Assembly (NCBI GenBank): GCA_946127115.1
Contig: CAMGYI010000001.1
Span: 577,942 to 641,941, forward strand
DNA: 64,000 nucleotides
Origin: an uncultured Chlamydia sp.
GTDB taxonomy: Bacteria > Chlamydiota > Chlamydiia > Chlamydiales > Simkaniaceae
Direction: 5' to 3'
Positions 27,537 through 37,359 of the stretch are shown here, piece after piece (within the stretch, counting starts at the first letter, position 1; each line of letters begins with the position of its first letter). Both the position numbers and the translations under genes were made by a program. The notes beneath the pieces are model-generated. The model ran no database searches. It saw only the letters and a list, made by a program, of their open reading frames with translations, and was not told the DNA's origin.

Positions 27537-29351
27537 ATGTCAGGCCTCTCCTTCCCCAATGATGAATTGAACCAAGCAGACTCTTCCTCTCTTGATAGAG
27601 ACAATGAAAAGCCTTCGTTGCTTCACCCCATTGACGAAGCCGATGACTTCTACGATCCTTTTTCAGACCTTAGTTTATTTCTCTCTAGGAAAATTAAGGG
27701 TGAAATTAATGAGTCTGGCTCTCTTTTAAAATGGTCTGGAAAGATTGAATCCAATCTTTTGGCAAAAATTCTTCCTGAATTTAGGAAAAAGTTCCCAAAC
27801 TATCGACTTGGAGCCTCTGCCCTTAAAAAGGTTTGGGAAAAAGTTGGATATTACTATGAAAAAATCCAAGGACAAAAAGAAGCTCTAGAGAATAACGGAA
27901 AGCTTAATCTAAAGTATATGATTCGAGAAAATCTGAAAAAAAGCCTTCCATCTGAGCATCTCCCCCCCTATACGATTGCAAAACAAATAGCAACAAAACT
28001 TTCAGAATGTATTGCCACCCTTGAAGGTACCCGCCCGGAAATTGATCAGCTTACGAAGGTTATCTGGTCCGTTCAAAAACATCTTCTCAGAGATTTGAGC
28101 CTCCTTCAGACAAAAAGCCCTTATGATGAGTATGATAAGGTTGATAAACTCATCGTTAAAACACAGCTTGAAATCATCGCAAAAGGGGAGAACCTCGATC
28201 CCTATATGCTCAAACAGGAAATTTTCAAAAAGCTGAAAGCCTATTTTGAGATTAAGACCCTAGCAAAGGAAAACCAACTTACCTCTACTCTTTCTATGAT
28301 TCTTGCCGAAAAGTTGCAATACAGCTCTCTCATTGCTTGCCACTTTTCACTCAAAGAACAAAAGACAATAGAATCCTTTATCCGCCAACAAATTGAAATG
28401 GGGAAATGCAATTCTCTTCTAACGAGTGATGAACATCGCCTGGAACTTATTCAACGGATCCTTGCTCTTTATACAATAGCTGAAGGGCTTCCAAAAAATA
28501 TGAGTGAAGAATCCGTGCGAGCTTCTATTCGCCACGTAAAACAATGTGCACAAGATAAAACGGGGATTATATCTCCAAATATGGACCAGGTTCTCTTTGT
28601 ATTTATTAATGCAGAAATGCATTTAATGGATGAAGAAAAAATTCTAGATTCCTCAGTGGAAGATGCCATTGTCGAAGCTTATTGGAAGGGAATATCTCTT
28701 CCTTTACTATCCTCATCTCAGATTGAGCAGTTCGAACTCCTAATTTGGAAAACGATTGAGGAAGAGGGAAACCTTCTATCTTACACATCACCCGATGCAC
28801 TCCCTATTCTCGAACAAGAGCTCGGGAATGTACTCATCGACAATCCGAAACAATCCTTCAAAATGATTATCAGTAGTGCCTTGCAGTTCTTCAAGAAGGT
28901 CATTGCAACTCCCTACAAAGAGGATACAGTCAAAGAGAAGGTCGATACTTGGGTGGCTCAAAATGACATGTTAATCCGAACAATTCATTTTAATCCCAAC
29001 TCTCCTTTATTGGCTCTCATTGAAAAGAAATGGAAGACACTTCATCTCGATGAACTCACTGTCGATCATGAGCGGTTTATTCAGGATGTGATGGAGGATT
29101 CCCTAAAGCTCTACCCCCTCCTTTCTTCCTTTGAAGAGGAACTTAAAGGACGTCTTTGGATCCTCTATAAATATCACTGGTATCATGTCCTTACTGATGG
29201 ACAATCTTCAACCTACGAAAGGTTTCTTCTCTGGCACAAAACCCTGCTTAAGCGTCACCATCCCGAGTGGACAAAAGAAAGGCTGAATAGCTCCCTTAGC
29301 AAGCTTTCGAATCAATTGATTCCGCTTGCACCTTTCGAAAGAGCAGAATAA
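27537..29351 (+). CDS. Unknown large soluble protein
   Basis: I prefer ATG 27537 (MSGLSFPNDELN, 604 residues) to the upstream TTG at 27477 because the N terminus then resembles other chlamydial proteins, though its ribosome-binding site is weak. The protein is acidic at the N terminus, then rich in long amphipathic helices, with no signal peptide, membrane segment or motif that I recognise. It follows another unknown protein by about 160 bases and may be part of the same lineage-specific block. Its last 56 bases overlap the convergent lgt gene; both stops seem real. Confidence 0.7.
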   Translation: MSGLSFPNDELNQADSSSLDRDNEKPSLLHPIDEADDFYDPFSDLSLFLSRKIKGEINESGSLLKWSGKIESNLLAKILPEFRKKFPNYRLGASALKKVWEKVGYYYEKIQGQKEALENNGKLNLKYMIRENLKKSLPSEHLPPYTIAKQIATKLSECIATLEGTRPEIDQLTKVIWSVQKHLLRDLSLLQTKSPYDEYDKVDKLIVKTQLEIIAKGENLDPYMLKQEIFKKLKAYFEIKTLAKENQLTSTLSMILAEKLQYSSLIACHFSLKEQKTIESFIRQQIEMGKCNSLLTSDEHRLELIQRILALYTIAEGLPKNMSEESVRASIRHVKQCAQDKTGIISPNMDQVLFVFINAEMHLMDEEKILDSSVEDAIVEAYWKGISLPLLSSSQIEQFELLIWKTIEEEGNLLSYTSPDALPILEQELGNVLIDNPKQSFKMIISSALQFFKKVIATPYKEDTVKEKVDTWVAQNDMLIRTIHFNPNSPLLALIEKKWKTLHLDELTVDHERFIQDVMEDSLKLYPLLSSFEEELKGRLWILYKYHWYHVLTDGQSSTYERFLLWHKTLLKRHHPEWTKERLNSSLSKLSNQLIPLAPFERAE

Positions 29352-30165
29352 GTCCATATATAATCATTGGAATAGACAAGACTTGCCCCATAGTAAGCCA
29401 ATAATTTTTAAGCAAAAGACTCTGCTCTTCTTTGACAAATTCTACAAGAAAACGAAATCCAAAGATCACCACAAAGAAGGTTCCAGAAAGTCGTCCTGCT
29501 GGATAGAGAAGACGGGAGTAAAATCGCCAAAATCCTAAAAAGGAGAGGAAGTAAAACACTGCTTCGTAAAGTTGCGCTGGATGGCGGGGAGCAGGAATAC
29601 TCCCATCAATGGGATGGCCAAAAACAACTGCCCAAGGAACGGTTGCTAACGTCCCCAGAACCTCTTGATTGACAAAGTTACCAAGTCGAATGAAAGTCCC
29701 CACAAGAAGCGCCGGCACAACAAGCATATCGATAATTCGGGTGATTGAGAGGAAAGAAAAACTCTTTCGAACCCTAAAGAAAAAAAAGACGATTCCAAGA
29801 AGGATCCCGACAACTCCCCCATGGCTGGCAAGACCACCTTCCCACGTCTTCATGATTTCCATCGGATGGAGAAAATAGTCACTCCACTTCTCGTAGAACA
29901 GAATGTGACCAAGCCTTGCTCCTACTACAGTCGCAATAATAACATACACTGTCAGCTTTTCAGAAAAAGCTAAAGATTTTTTCTTTAACTCCTCTTCCGG
30001 CCAGTCGGTGCAAGTACGGAGATATTGTTTAAACAGGGCATGCAAAAGGTAAAACCCTACAAAAAACCCTAAGGCAAATAGGATCCCATACCAAGCAATC
30101 AAACGATTAATTCCTGGAATAACAAACGGGGTGGGATTCGGATCCCAGTAAAACCAATTTTGCAT
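29296..30165 (-). CDS. lgt: Prolipoprotein diacylglyceryl transferase
   Basis: The inner-membrane enzyme attaches diacylglycerol to the lipobox cysteine of prolipoproteins. The 289-residue protein has about seven hydrophobic helices and the family motifs HGGVVGILLGI, the signature GRLGNFVNQEVLG with the essential arginine and asparagine, and RHPAQLYEA. The start at ATG 30165 gives the standard N terminus with WYGILFALGF. It is divergent from rlmH and overlaps the unknown convergent gene by 56 bases. Confidence 0.96.
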   Translation of the reverse strand: MQNWFYWDPNPTPFVIPGINRLIAWYGILFALGFFVGFYLLHALFKQYLRTCTDWPEEELKKKSLAFSEKLTVYVIIATVVGARLGHILFYEKWSDYFLHPMEIMKTWEGGLASHGGVVGILLGIVFFFFRVRKSFSFLSITRIIDMLVVPALLVGTFIRLGNFVNQEVLGTLATVPWAVVFGHPIDGSIPAPRHPAQLYEAVFYFLSFLGFWRFYSRLLYPAGRLSGTFFVVIFGFRFLVEFVKEEQSLLLKNYWLTMGQVLSIPMIIYGLILLFRKVQAESIDSKAC

Positions 30166-30221
30166 TGAACCTACCAGAGTATTTGGTGCATAATCATACC
30201 TATCAAAAGGATAAAAGTCAT

Positions 30222-30626
30222 TTGGGATTAAAAATTAAAATATTTTCTCCAGGAAAAACGAAGGAACCTTGGCTGCAAAGGGCTCTTGCTGAATATGAAA
30301 AAAGGCTTACAGGTGCAGTTGCGATTGAATGGGATCAACAAAACCTCCCTATGAAAGGCCACTTTATCTGTTTAGATCCAAATGGAATACAATCAACCTC
30401 ACCCGATTTTTCAGGTTTTCTCCATAGGGAATTTGAAAAGCAGGGCTCACGCCTTACTTTCGTCATTGGCGGCCCTACTGGACTTCCATTAAACATCTTA
30501 AAAAAGGCTTCCCACTCCATCAGCCTTTCAAAGATGACCTTCACCCATCAGCACACCCGCCTTCTTCTGCTGGAACAGATTTACAGAGCCTTTCAGATCC
30601 ACAAGGGAACTTATTACCATAAATAG
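30222..30626 (+). CDS. rlmH: 23S rRNA (pseudouridine-1915 N3) methyltransferase
   Basis: RlmH is a small SPOUT methyltransferase that modifies helix 69 of 23S rRNA in assembled ribosomes. I place the start at TTG 30222 (134 residues, MGLKIKIFSPGKTKEPWL), with AAAAGGA 10 bases ahead; the longer frame to 30165 would collide with the lgt start. The knot motif is TFVIGGPTGLP, and the conserved C terminus is RLLLLEQIYRAFQI with GTYYHK at the end. It is slightly shorter than the E. coli protein (155). Confidence 0.93.
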   Translation: MGLKIKIFSPGKTKEPWLQRALAEYEKRLTGAVAIEWDQQNLPMKGHFICLDPNGIQSTSPDFSGFLHREFEKQGSRLTFVIGGPTGLPLNILKKASHSISLSKMTFTHQHTRLLLLEQIYRAFQIHKGTYYHK

Positions 30627-30628
30627 TT

Positions 30629-31123
30629 TTAAGCCATCTCTAGAGGTGACTTAAAAGCGGCTCGAAAATAAAGCATTGCTCCATTAATAAGCGCAGTCCC
30701 AACAGTAAAATCAACAAACCCCTTAACATCTATAGGAATAGGAAGAAATTTAAGAGAAATCCCCATAAAAGTCATTCCTCCAATGAGACATAGATACCCC
30801 CTAGAATACATTGCCGTAATAGGAATAGGAGAAGGAAAGGAGTGGATACGTTTGACAACCCGATTAACTGCTTTCTTCATGACTATGCGTCCTTTGAAAA
30901 ATCCGAGGACCAAGCCAACTGAAACCAAAATAATAGCGGATTTTTCAGGGTTTTTAACAAAGCAATCAATCTGCATTAAGAGAGAAAAACCTTGAAGTGT
31001 TCCCCCTAGATGAGCACTCCCCGCCACAACCAGATAACTAAGTCCTTTTGAAAGGAGAAGAATCCCAATAGCGAGCCAGAGAAGTCCAGAGAAAATAATA
31101 GCACTACGATAACCGAGCCTCAT
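30629..31123 (-). CDS. Conserved small membrane protein of unknown function
   Basis: I prefer ATG 31123 (MRLGYRSAIIFSG, 164 residues), which has AAAGGA 7 bases ahead, to the longer frame from 31222. The protein has four hydrophobic helices: near residues 7-30, 58-75, 105-125 and 135-155, with a basic loop VMKKAVNRVVKRIH in between. I do not recognise a functional family. It is convergent with rlmH and divergent from the PIN-TRAM gene. Confidence 0.75.
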   Translation of the reverse strand: MRLGYRSAIIFSGLLWLAIGILLLSKGLSYLVVAGSAHLGGTLQGFSLLMQIDCFVKNPEKSAIILVSVGLVLGFFKGRIVMKKAVNRVVKRIHSFPSPIPITAMYSRGYLCLIGGMTFMGISLKFLPIPIDVKGFVDFTVGTALINGAMLYFRAAFKSPLEMA

Positions 31124-31236
31124 AAAAATCCTTTGAAAAAAGTCTTTGGTTAGTATAAGAATAGAGAAGTCTATAAATATTATCAAACGCCCGATTGTTT
31201 TGGGACATACATAATAGTTCAACGGAGCCTTTTCAA

Positions 31237-32346
31237 ATGAATATTTCTCTAGCTTTTGTCAGAATTTTCTTCACGATTATTTCGATCTTTTTTATGACAA
31301 CATACATGCTGTCGCGACCCGAAGGCCTTCTGGCAACAAACGCTTTGATCGGTATTTTGATCGGTTCTGTGTTTAGCCTGCTATTGATTGGTTTCGATAC
31401 CCTCTTCCGAAAGTTTAATCTCCGCTCCTTTAATATCGCAGTCGTAGGACTTTTCATTGGTTATTTGATGGGGCAAGCCCTTGTCTTAATCTTTGATGCA
31501 ATCTTAGACCTTAGCTCAATCTCCCTTGTCTTGACTCCTCAAGCCCTCGAAATCATTAAGATTGCCCTCTTTCTATTCGGCACCTATCTGGGATCAATTA
31601 TGACGCTGCGGGCATCTGATGAACTCTATATCAGTATTCCCTTCGTAAAGTTTGCACCTACAGCTCAGAAGAAACGGGACTTGCTGATCGATTCCTCTGT
31701 TCTTTCTGACGCTCGAATCATCGATCTTTGTTCAACTGGAATTGTGGATCAGCACCTCGTCATTCCCCGCTTCATTATTAAAGAACTCTATGCCCAAACA
31801 GAAACAGGAGATGATATGACAAAGTCAAAAGCTCGTCGCTGTCTTGAGGTAATTAAGAAGATGGAGCAGCTCGACCACCTGGGGCTCCGTTTTAACGATA
31901 CTGACTTCCCCGAGGTGAAGGATACGACAAGTAAATTGATCCGATTGGCTCGTTTGATTGATGGTAACGTTCTAACTGCTGACATCAGCCGTATCCAAAT
32001 GGCCTCGATTGAAGGGGTTCAAATCATTAATCTGCACTCTTTATCCAATGCTCTAAAACCTCTCATGGAAACAGGAGAGATGATTAGAATCAAAGTACAG
32101 CGTTTCGGAAAAGAGCCTCGCCAAGGAGTCGGGTATCTGGATGATGGAACCATGGTTGTTGTTAATGGTGGAGGAAACTTCATCGGCGAGATCATCAATG
32201 CACAAGTTCTTTCAGTAAAACACACCTCTTCAGGTAGAATGATCTTCTGCAATGCATTTGAAGCTGGGCTTGAAGAACAAAACGATGACATTCGCTCTAA
32301 GCAAGACGAATACTACGAAGACGATGAGGATGAAGAGAAAGAGTGA
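31237..32346 (+). CDS. Membrane-anchored PIN/TRAM-domain protein (YacL family)
   Basis: From ATG 31237 (GGAG ahead) the protein has 369 residues. Four N-terminal membrane helices (to about residue 125) are followed by a PIN nuclease domain with LLIDSSVLSDARIID, FIIKELYAQTE and LTADISRIQ, whose acidic residues would form the metal site, and a C-terminal TRAM domain (MIRIKVQRFG, GVGYLDDGTMVVV). The tail is very acidic. It is probably an RNase or RNA-binding protein at the membrane. It overlaps acpS by 4 bases (GTGA), so the two are coupled. Confidence 0.9.
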   Translation: MNISLAFVRIFFTIISIFFMTTYMLSRPEGLLATNALIGILIGSVFSLLLIGFDTLFRKFNLRSFNIAVVGLFIGYLMGQALVLIFDAILDLSSISLVLTPQALEIIKIALFLFGTYLGSIMTLRASDELYISIPFVKFAPTAQKKRDLLIDSSVLSDARIIDLCSTGIVDQHLVIPRFIIKELYAQTETGDDMTKSKARRCLEVIKKMEQLDHLGLRFNDTDFPEVKDTTSKLIRLARLIDGNVLTADISRIQMASIEGVQIINLHSLSNALKPLMETGEMIRIKVQRFGKEPRQGVGYLDDGTMVVVNGGGNFIGEIINAQVLSVKHTSSGRMIFCNAFEAGLEEQNDDIRSKQDEYYEDDEDEEKE

Positions 32347-32711
32347 TTAAAGGTATCGGTAATGATATCCTTGAGATCGATCGAATCAGACAAACGATCG
32401 AAAAACACGGAACCCATTTCTACCAAAAGATTTTTACAGAGAAAGAGTTGAAATATTGCCTAGAGCATAAAGACTCTGCAACCCACCTTGCAGGAAGGTT
32501 CTCCGCAAAAGAGGCTATCGCCAAAGCCCTCGGTATTGGCTTTGGTAAATCAATCTCTTTTCGTGATATTGAAATCACCAATGACGAACTTGGAAGGCCG
32601 GTTGTCGAGTTTTCAAATAGTGTCAATGAAAGCTTCCACTTTCCTCAGATCCTCATTTCAATAAGCCACTGCAAAAAGTACGCAAATGCTGTTGCTTTAT
32701 GGTTAGAATAG
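32343..32711 (+). CDS. acpS: Holo-[acyl-carrier-protein] synthase
   Basis: AcpS transfers 4'-phosphopantetheine from CoA to apo-ACP. The 122-residue length is standard. Visible motifs are GIGNDILEIDRI, with the Mg-binding aspartate, and AGRFSAKEAIAKALG, with the catalytic glutamate and lysine. Translation starts at GTG 32343 inside the stop of the PIN-TRAM gene. The 3' end overlaps the convergent barrel gene by 9 bases. It lies close to trxB, as I recall from Chlamydia. Confidence 0.96.
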   Translation: MIKGIGNDILEIDRIRQTIEKHGTHFYQKIFTEKELKYCLEHKDSATHLAGRFSAKEAIAKALGIGFGKSISFRDIEITNDELGRPVVEFSNSVNESFHFPQILISISHCKKYANAVALWLE

Positions 32712-33509
32712 TGAGAACGGAAAGCGATATTCAGCTGTGAAAATGCTGGTATGTTGCAAGAAAGAGTGGGCGTAAACCCGAAAGGAGTATTGCACCCTAA
32801 GCGCACCCCAAATTTCAAAGAGATACGTGTAATTGAGCCCAATATCGATCGATCGATGCTGTATCTTAGCATACCCATTAAAATCGTCAATGTTAATGCG
32901 GGAGTGATCGCCAAATCCAAAATATCCCTCGGTAAAGAGTTTGAGTTTGTGGCGGAGTTGGAACTTTCCTTCCGCAGAAAGGATAGGGCGAATCCATGGG
33001 TACCCCCTATTGGCAATACCGGTCCCAATAAATCCCCAAAAACGCCATAACCATTGATAAGTGCTATCAATTTCCTTGCCAGCAGCAATCCCTAGTTCAA
33101 AGTTCCCTTGTGAGTGATAGGGTGAGCTTACATCGCGCATATTGTGGGTAGGAACATAAAAGATTTGCCCACCTATTGTTAAGCTGATCGGATCCCCCAC
33201 CACATCGTTCCAAAGAAGGTAGCGGAGCTGTGTTCCCACTCTCTGCCCTCCCCAATTGAGTTTATGAGTATGGGAAAAATCGGCTTGGAACTGAAAGTCC
33301 CAGTTAGGCCAAAAATTCACCCCGAGATTTAAATCAATCAAATGATCATGAGAGTGATAGCTTGAAGGATTCTCCCCATGGTTAACAGAAGGATAATATC
33401 GATAGGAATAGGCAGGGCGAAATTCAAATTCTGCAATAGGTGTCAGATAGGGATCGACGACAAAAGCAAAAAGAGATAAAGGAAAGAGATAAAGAAGAAG
33501 CTTCTTCAT
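32703..33509 (-). CDS. Putative outer-membrane beta-barrel protein
   Basis: The 268-residue protein has a short signal peptide ([16 protein letters not shown]) and a series of amphipathic aromatic strands ([38 protein letters not shown]), and ends in phenylalanine (PFSLF), which fits an outer-membrane barrel of about 10-12 strands. I cannot name a family. Its ATG overlaps the trxB stop by 4 bases (ATGA), an unusual partner for thioredoxin reductase. Confidence 0.65.
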   Translation of the reverse strand: MKKLLLYLFPLSLFAFVVDPYLTPIAEFEFRPAYSYRYYPSVNHGENPSSYHSHDHLIDLNLGVNFWPNWDFQFQADFSHTHKLNWGGQRVGTQLRYLLWNDVVGDPISLTIGGQIFYVPTHNMRDVSSPYHSQGNFELGIAAGKEIDSTYQWLWRFWGFIGTGIANRGYPWIRPILSAEGKFQLRHKLKLFTEGYFGFGDHSRINIDDFNGYAKIQHRSIDIGLNYTYLFEIWGALRVQYSFRVYAHSFLQHTSIFTAEYRFPFSLF

Positions 33510-34456
33510 GGCAATCTATTTGCTGTTAGCCACCGCTCTGCATCAAGCGATGCCATGCACCCCGACCCAGCAGCAGATATAGCTTGGCGGTAAACCTTAT
33601 CCTGAACATCTCCAGCTGCAAAGATACCCTCAATATTGGTTGCTGTTGAACCCGATCGAACAAGAAGATACCCATGTTCATCAGTCTTAAGCTGACCTTT
33701 TAAAAAAGCAGTGTTTGGATTGTGCCCAATCGCAAAGAAGACCCCTGCAGCATCCCGTTTTAATTCCTCTTTTGTGTTAATATTTTGAAGTGTGACCTCT
33801 TTAACAACATTACTTCCCTCAACATTTACCAGGACAGTGTTCCAAAGAATTTCAATCTTAGGGTGATCCATCGCATGTTGCGCCATAATCTTCGAAGCAC
33901 GGAGCTCCTCTCTTCTGTGAATAATGTAAACCCTGCTTCCATATTTCGTAAGGAATATCGCCTCTTCAACAGCAGTATCTCCGCCGCCAACAACATAAAG
34001 CTCTTTGTCTCGAAAAATCGGCATTGCCCCATCACAAACAGCGCAAGCAGTAACCCCCCGCTGCCAAAACTCCCCATCCAAAGTCCCGGGAATATCAAGC
34101 CGTTTTGCCGTAGCTCCAGTCGCAATGATGATTGAATCAGCAAGGACCGTCGTCTTTCCTCCCTTGATCTTAAAGGGGCGACAGGAAAGCTCTATCTCAT
34201 CAACATCCTCAGTTAAAACTTGAGTCCCAAAACGCTTGGCCTGGCTTTTCATTGCATCCATGAGCGCAGGGCCCGTAATCCCATCAGGAAATCCGGGGAA
34301 ATTCTCCACCTCAGTGGTTGTCATAAGCTGACCCCCAGAGGGGCCACTGAAAAAACCTTCATACATTAGGGGCAGCAAATTGGCACGGGCTGCGTAGATA
34401 GCTGCTGTAAAACCTGCAGGACCCGATCCGATAATAACTAATTTACTGCGTTTCAT
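33506..34456 (-). CDS. trxB: Thioredoxin reductase
   Basis: This flavoprotein reduces thioredoxin with NADPH. From ATG 34456 ([18 protein letters not shown] ahead) it has 316 residues. It shows the FAD-binding [16 protein letters not shown], the redox pair in CAVCDG, the NADPH site [12 protein letters not shown] and the C-terminal FAD motif [10 protein letters not shown]. The TTG at 34480 would add 8 residues and is less likely. The start overlaps nothing upstream, and the gene is transcribed with the barrel protein. Confidence 0.96.
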   Translation of the reverse strand: MKRSKLVIIGSGPAGFTAAIYAARANLLPLMYEGFFSGPSGGQLMTTTEVENFPGFPDGITGPALMDAMKSQAKRFGTQVLTEDVDEIELSCRPFKIKGGKTTVLADSIIIATGATAKRLDIPGTLDGEFWQRGVTACAVCDGAMPIFRDKELYVVGGGDTAVEEAIFLTKYGSRVYIIHRREELRASKIMAQHAMDHPKIEILWNTVLVNVEGSNVVKEVTLQNINTKEELKRDAAGVFFAIGHNPNTAFLKGQLKTDEHGYLLVRSGSTATNIEGIFAAGDVQDKVYRQAISAAGSGCMASLDAERWLTANRLP

Positions 34457-34597
34457 AAGCATCCATTCTTCAAAATTCAAACAAAAAAAACAACCCTCAA
34501 CAAATCTATCCTGTATAATATAATCATTGGGATAGGTTCATCTACCAAAAAAATCGCATGAACAGTAAACTACTGCCCATGATAGTAGGGAGAACAT

Positions 34598-35689
34598 GTG
34601 AGAAGTATCCGTCTAAAAGAGATGATCAAATCCCAAAGCGATGGAATCATTCTCAATAAAATCAACTTGACAATACCCTCTGGGAAGTTTTTTGCTCTTT
34701 TGGGTCCTAGCGGATGCGGGAAGACAACCCTTCTGAGGCTTATTGCTGGTTTTGAAAGCCCCGATTCTGGAATCATATACCTGGGCAATACCGATATTAC
34801 TTATATTCCCGTTAACAAGCGAAAAATTAATATTGTCTTTCAAAATTATGCTTTATTTCCTCACCTCAATGTCTTTAATAATGTTGCCTATAGCCTTGTA
34901 ATTCAAAAGATTTCTAGAAAAGAAGTTGAACATCGGGTCATTAAAATTTTAAAAGCATTTCATCTAGAAAATCATATTTTAAAATTCCCTTCCCAGATAT
35001 CAGGAGGTCAGCAACAGAGGGTAGCTCTTGCTAGAGCCATTATTAATGAGCCAGAAGTTCTTCTATTAGATGAGCCTCTAGCCGCCCTAGATTTTAAGCT
35101 CCGGGAAAAAATGCTCATCGAACTTATCGAGCTCCAAGATAAGCTTAAAACTACCTTTGTATACGTAACCCACGACCAATTCGAAGCCCTCACTGTTGCT
35201 GATCAGATGGCAATTATGAACCAAGATGGAGATATCGAACAGATTGGAACACCTCAAGAGATTTATGAGTTCCCAGTTTCAAGTTTCGTTGCCAAATTTG
35301 TAGGAACTACCAATATTTTGACTGGAACCCTCCATGGTATCAGCACCGACCCTGAGATAGACATCCTCCACTTAGGGAGGTTTAAGGTCTATATTCCTCA
35401 GAAAAAAAAATGGATGTTCGAGGGTTGTAGCGCAGCGCTCAGTATGCGCCCTGAAAAGATCTACATCTCGAAAAAACCTGTTGAGAACTTTACCAATATG
35501 ATAAAAGGTGAGGTCTCTCAAATCGTCTACCATGGACGTTCAACCCAATACAATGTCATTGTAAACGACAAATTTAAGCTCCAAGTCTTTGAACAGAACG
35601 AAGAACACTTTCCCCATGAAGATATCGATTATGATGATAAAGTTTACCTTTACTGGCAAAAAGAAAACGCATTGCTTTTGGAGAGTTAA
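34598..35689 (+). CDS. potA: Spermidine/putrescine ABC transporter ATP-binding protein
   Basis: The 363-residue ATPase powers polyamine uptake. It has Walker A GPSGCGKTTLL, Q-loop IVFQNYALFP, signature SGGQQQRVALARA, Walker B VLLLDEPLAALD, the switch histidine in VTHDQFEAL, and a C-terminal TOBE region with SMRPEKIY. Translation starts at GTG 34598 with TAGGGAGA ahead; the ATG two bases earlier is followed at once by a stop. It leads an operon with two permease genes, 3 bases before potB. Confidence 0.92.
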   Translation: MRSIRLKEMIKSQSDGIILNKINLTIPSGKFFALLGPSGCGKTTLLRLIAGFESPDSGIIYLGNTDITYIPVNKRKINIVFQNYALFPHLNVFNNVAYSLVIQKISRKEVEHRVIKILKAFHLENHILKFPSQISGGQQQRVALARAIINEPEVLLLDEPLAALDFKLREKMLIELIELQDKLKTTFVYVTHDQFEALTVADQMAIMNQDGDIEQIGTPQEIYEFPVSSFVAKFVGTTNILTGTLHGISTDPEIDILHLGRFKVYIPQKKKWMFEGCSAALSMRPEKIYISKKPVENFTNMIKGEVSQIVYHGRSTQYNVIVNDKFKLQVFEQNEEHFPHEDIDYDDKVYLYWQKENALLLES

Positions 35690-35692
35690 ACG

Positions 35693-36580
35693 ATGTACGC
35701 CCTGTTCCAAAGGATTCAACAAAGGACGAAAAAAGAAAGTGCTTTCGCCATCGGCTCTCCAGCTCTAATTTGGCAGGTCATTTTTTTCTATCTGCCTCTG
35801 CTTTTAATGATGGTGAGCAGTATTTTTATTTTTTCCGAAGAAGGGGGTATCCAAGGACTCACCCTTAAGAATTTTATTCCTCTTTTTTCCCCCACATATC
35901 TAACAGTCATCTTTAGCTCAATCTTCTTGGCTTTTTCAACCTCAGTGCTTTGTCTTGTTATCGCCTACCCACTTGCCTATTTCATTGCATTTAAAGCAGG
36001 AAGATACAAAACCCTCATGCTATTTTTTCTGATCGTCCCCTTTTGGACAAACTTTCTTCTGCACGTTTATGCATGGTTTTTTGTCCTTGAACGAGAGGGG
36101 TTTCTAAACACTTTATTAAAAAAGATTGGTCTAATCCAAGAACCTATTCACTTCCTAAATTCGATTTTCGCGATTATTTTGATGATGATTTACTGCTACC
36201 TCCCTTTCATGGTCCTTCCTATCTTCTCGACGCTCGAAAGATTCGATCGCCATCTTCTAGAAGTATCGGATGATTTAGGGGCTTCATCACTCGAGACCTT
36301 TAAGAAGGTGATGCTTCCTATGACCCTCCCCGCTGTAAGAGCAGGATTTTTTCTTGTTTTCATCCCCTCTTTTGGAGAATTCATTATTCCCGAATTAATG
36401 GGAGGAGATAAGACATATTTTGTGGGGAATGTAGTCTCACAATATGTTCTAGGAAATGAAACCGGAGGACTTGGGGCTGCCTTTATGATCTTAAGCTGTT
36501 TTGCACTGATAGCTGCTGCTATATTCATTTATTTTTCCTTTAGAAAGGTGAGCAAAATGCTCTTAAAGGGACTTCGATGA
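35693..36580 (+). CDS. potB: Spermidine/putrescine ABC transporter permease PotB
   Basis: The 295-residue permease has six membrane helices. The cytoplasmic EAA loop, which contacts PotA, is seen as LEVSDDLGASSLETFKKV followed by MLPMTLPAV. The conserved FIPSFGEFIIPELMGG is typical of PotB. It overlaps potC by 4 bases (ATGA). Confidence 0.9.
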   Translation: MYALFQRIQQRTKKESAFAIGSPALIWQVIFFYLPLLLMMVSSIFIFSEEGGIQGLTLKNFIPLFSPTYLTVIFSSIFLAFSTSVLCLVIAYPLAYFIAFKAGRYKTLMLFFLIVPFWTNFLLHVYAWFFVLEREGFLNTLLKKIGLIQEPIHFLNSIFAIILMMIYCYLPFMVLPIFSTLERFDRHLLEVSDDLGASSLETFKKVMLPMTLPAVRAGFFLVFIPSFGEFIIPELMGGDKTYFVGNVVSQYVLGNETGGLGAAFMILSCFALIAAAIFIYFSFRKVSKMLLKGLR

Positions 36581-37359
36581 GCTGGAGGATTCTGGGGAAA
36601 TTTGGAGGGCTTTCTGCTGTTATTTTTTCCTACCTTTTTCTGTATCTCCCTATCCTCATCTTGATTGTTTTCTCTTTCAATACAAAGAGCTTCCCATCTC
36701 CTTGGGATAGCTTCACCTTAAAGTGGTACCAAGAGCTATTTGCCTCCTCTGCATTATGGAACTCCTTTATGAACTCCCTTTTAGTCGCCATTATTTCGAC
36801 ATCCCTAAGCCTCCTTCTAGGAGTATTCTTGATTTTCTTCCGTGCCCAAGGTGGTAAAATTCAGAAAGCGCTTCCTCTTTTCTACGGAAATCTCATCATT
36901 CCTGAAACAATACTAGCGATCAGCCTACTCAGCTACTTTACACTGTTTAAAGTAGAACTGGGAATCACTACCCTTATTGTTGCACATACTGTTCTTGGTC
37001 TTGGCTTTGTCATACCCATACTCTATACTCGCTTCCTTCAACTTGACCAACACCTCACCGAGGCATCCGAAGCCTTAGGCGCAACCCCTCTCCAAACATT
37101 TATCAGAATTACCCTTCCCCTCCTTGGCCCAACTCTTCTCGCTACTGGACTCCTCATCTTCATCCTTTCTTTCGATGACTTTATCCTTTCTTACTTCTGT
37201 GCAGGCACTTCAATCCAAACTCTTTCGCTCTTCCTCCTCTCTACCCTCCGCACCGGCGTTTCCCCCATCGTCAACGCTTTATCCACTATTCTCCTTCTCC
37301 TCAGCAGCATTCTTGTGATGCTCTTTTTCTCTCCAAAAATCCGCTCTCGCATTCTGTAA
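36577..37359 (+). CDS. potC: Spermidine/putrescine ABC transporter permease PotC
   Basis: The 260-residue permease has six helices. The EAA loop is LTEASEALGATPLQTFIRI followed by TLPLLGP, and FILSFDDFILSYF is the PotC hallmark. The operon ends here: no gene for the periplasmic polyamine-binding protein PotD follows, although potD normally closes this operon. A nearly complementary pair, TAACCCA near 37358 and TGGGTTA near 37391, may form a weak terminator stem. Confidence 0.9.
   Translation: MSWRILGKFGGLSAVIFSYLFLYLPILILIVFSFNTKSFPSPWDSFTLKWYQELFASSALWNSFMNSLLVAIISTSLSLLLGVFLIFFRAQGGKIQKALPLFYGNLIIPETILAISLLSYFTLFKVELGITTLIVAHTVLGLGFVIPILYTRFLQLDQHLTEASEALGATPLQTFIRITLPLLGPTLLATGLLIFILSFDDFILSYFCAGTSIQTLSLFLLSTLRTGVSPIVNALSTILLLLSSILVMLFFSPKIRSRIL

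Noticed and set aside
30165-30221. Longer N terminus for rlmH
   Set aside because: It would overlap the lgt start exactly and precede the conserved KIKIFSPGKTKEPW start with unrelated residues; the TTG at 30222 has a good ribosome-binding site.
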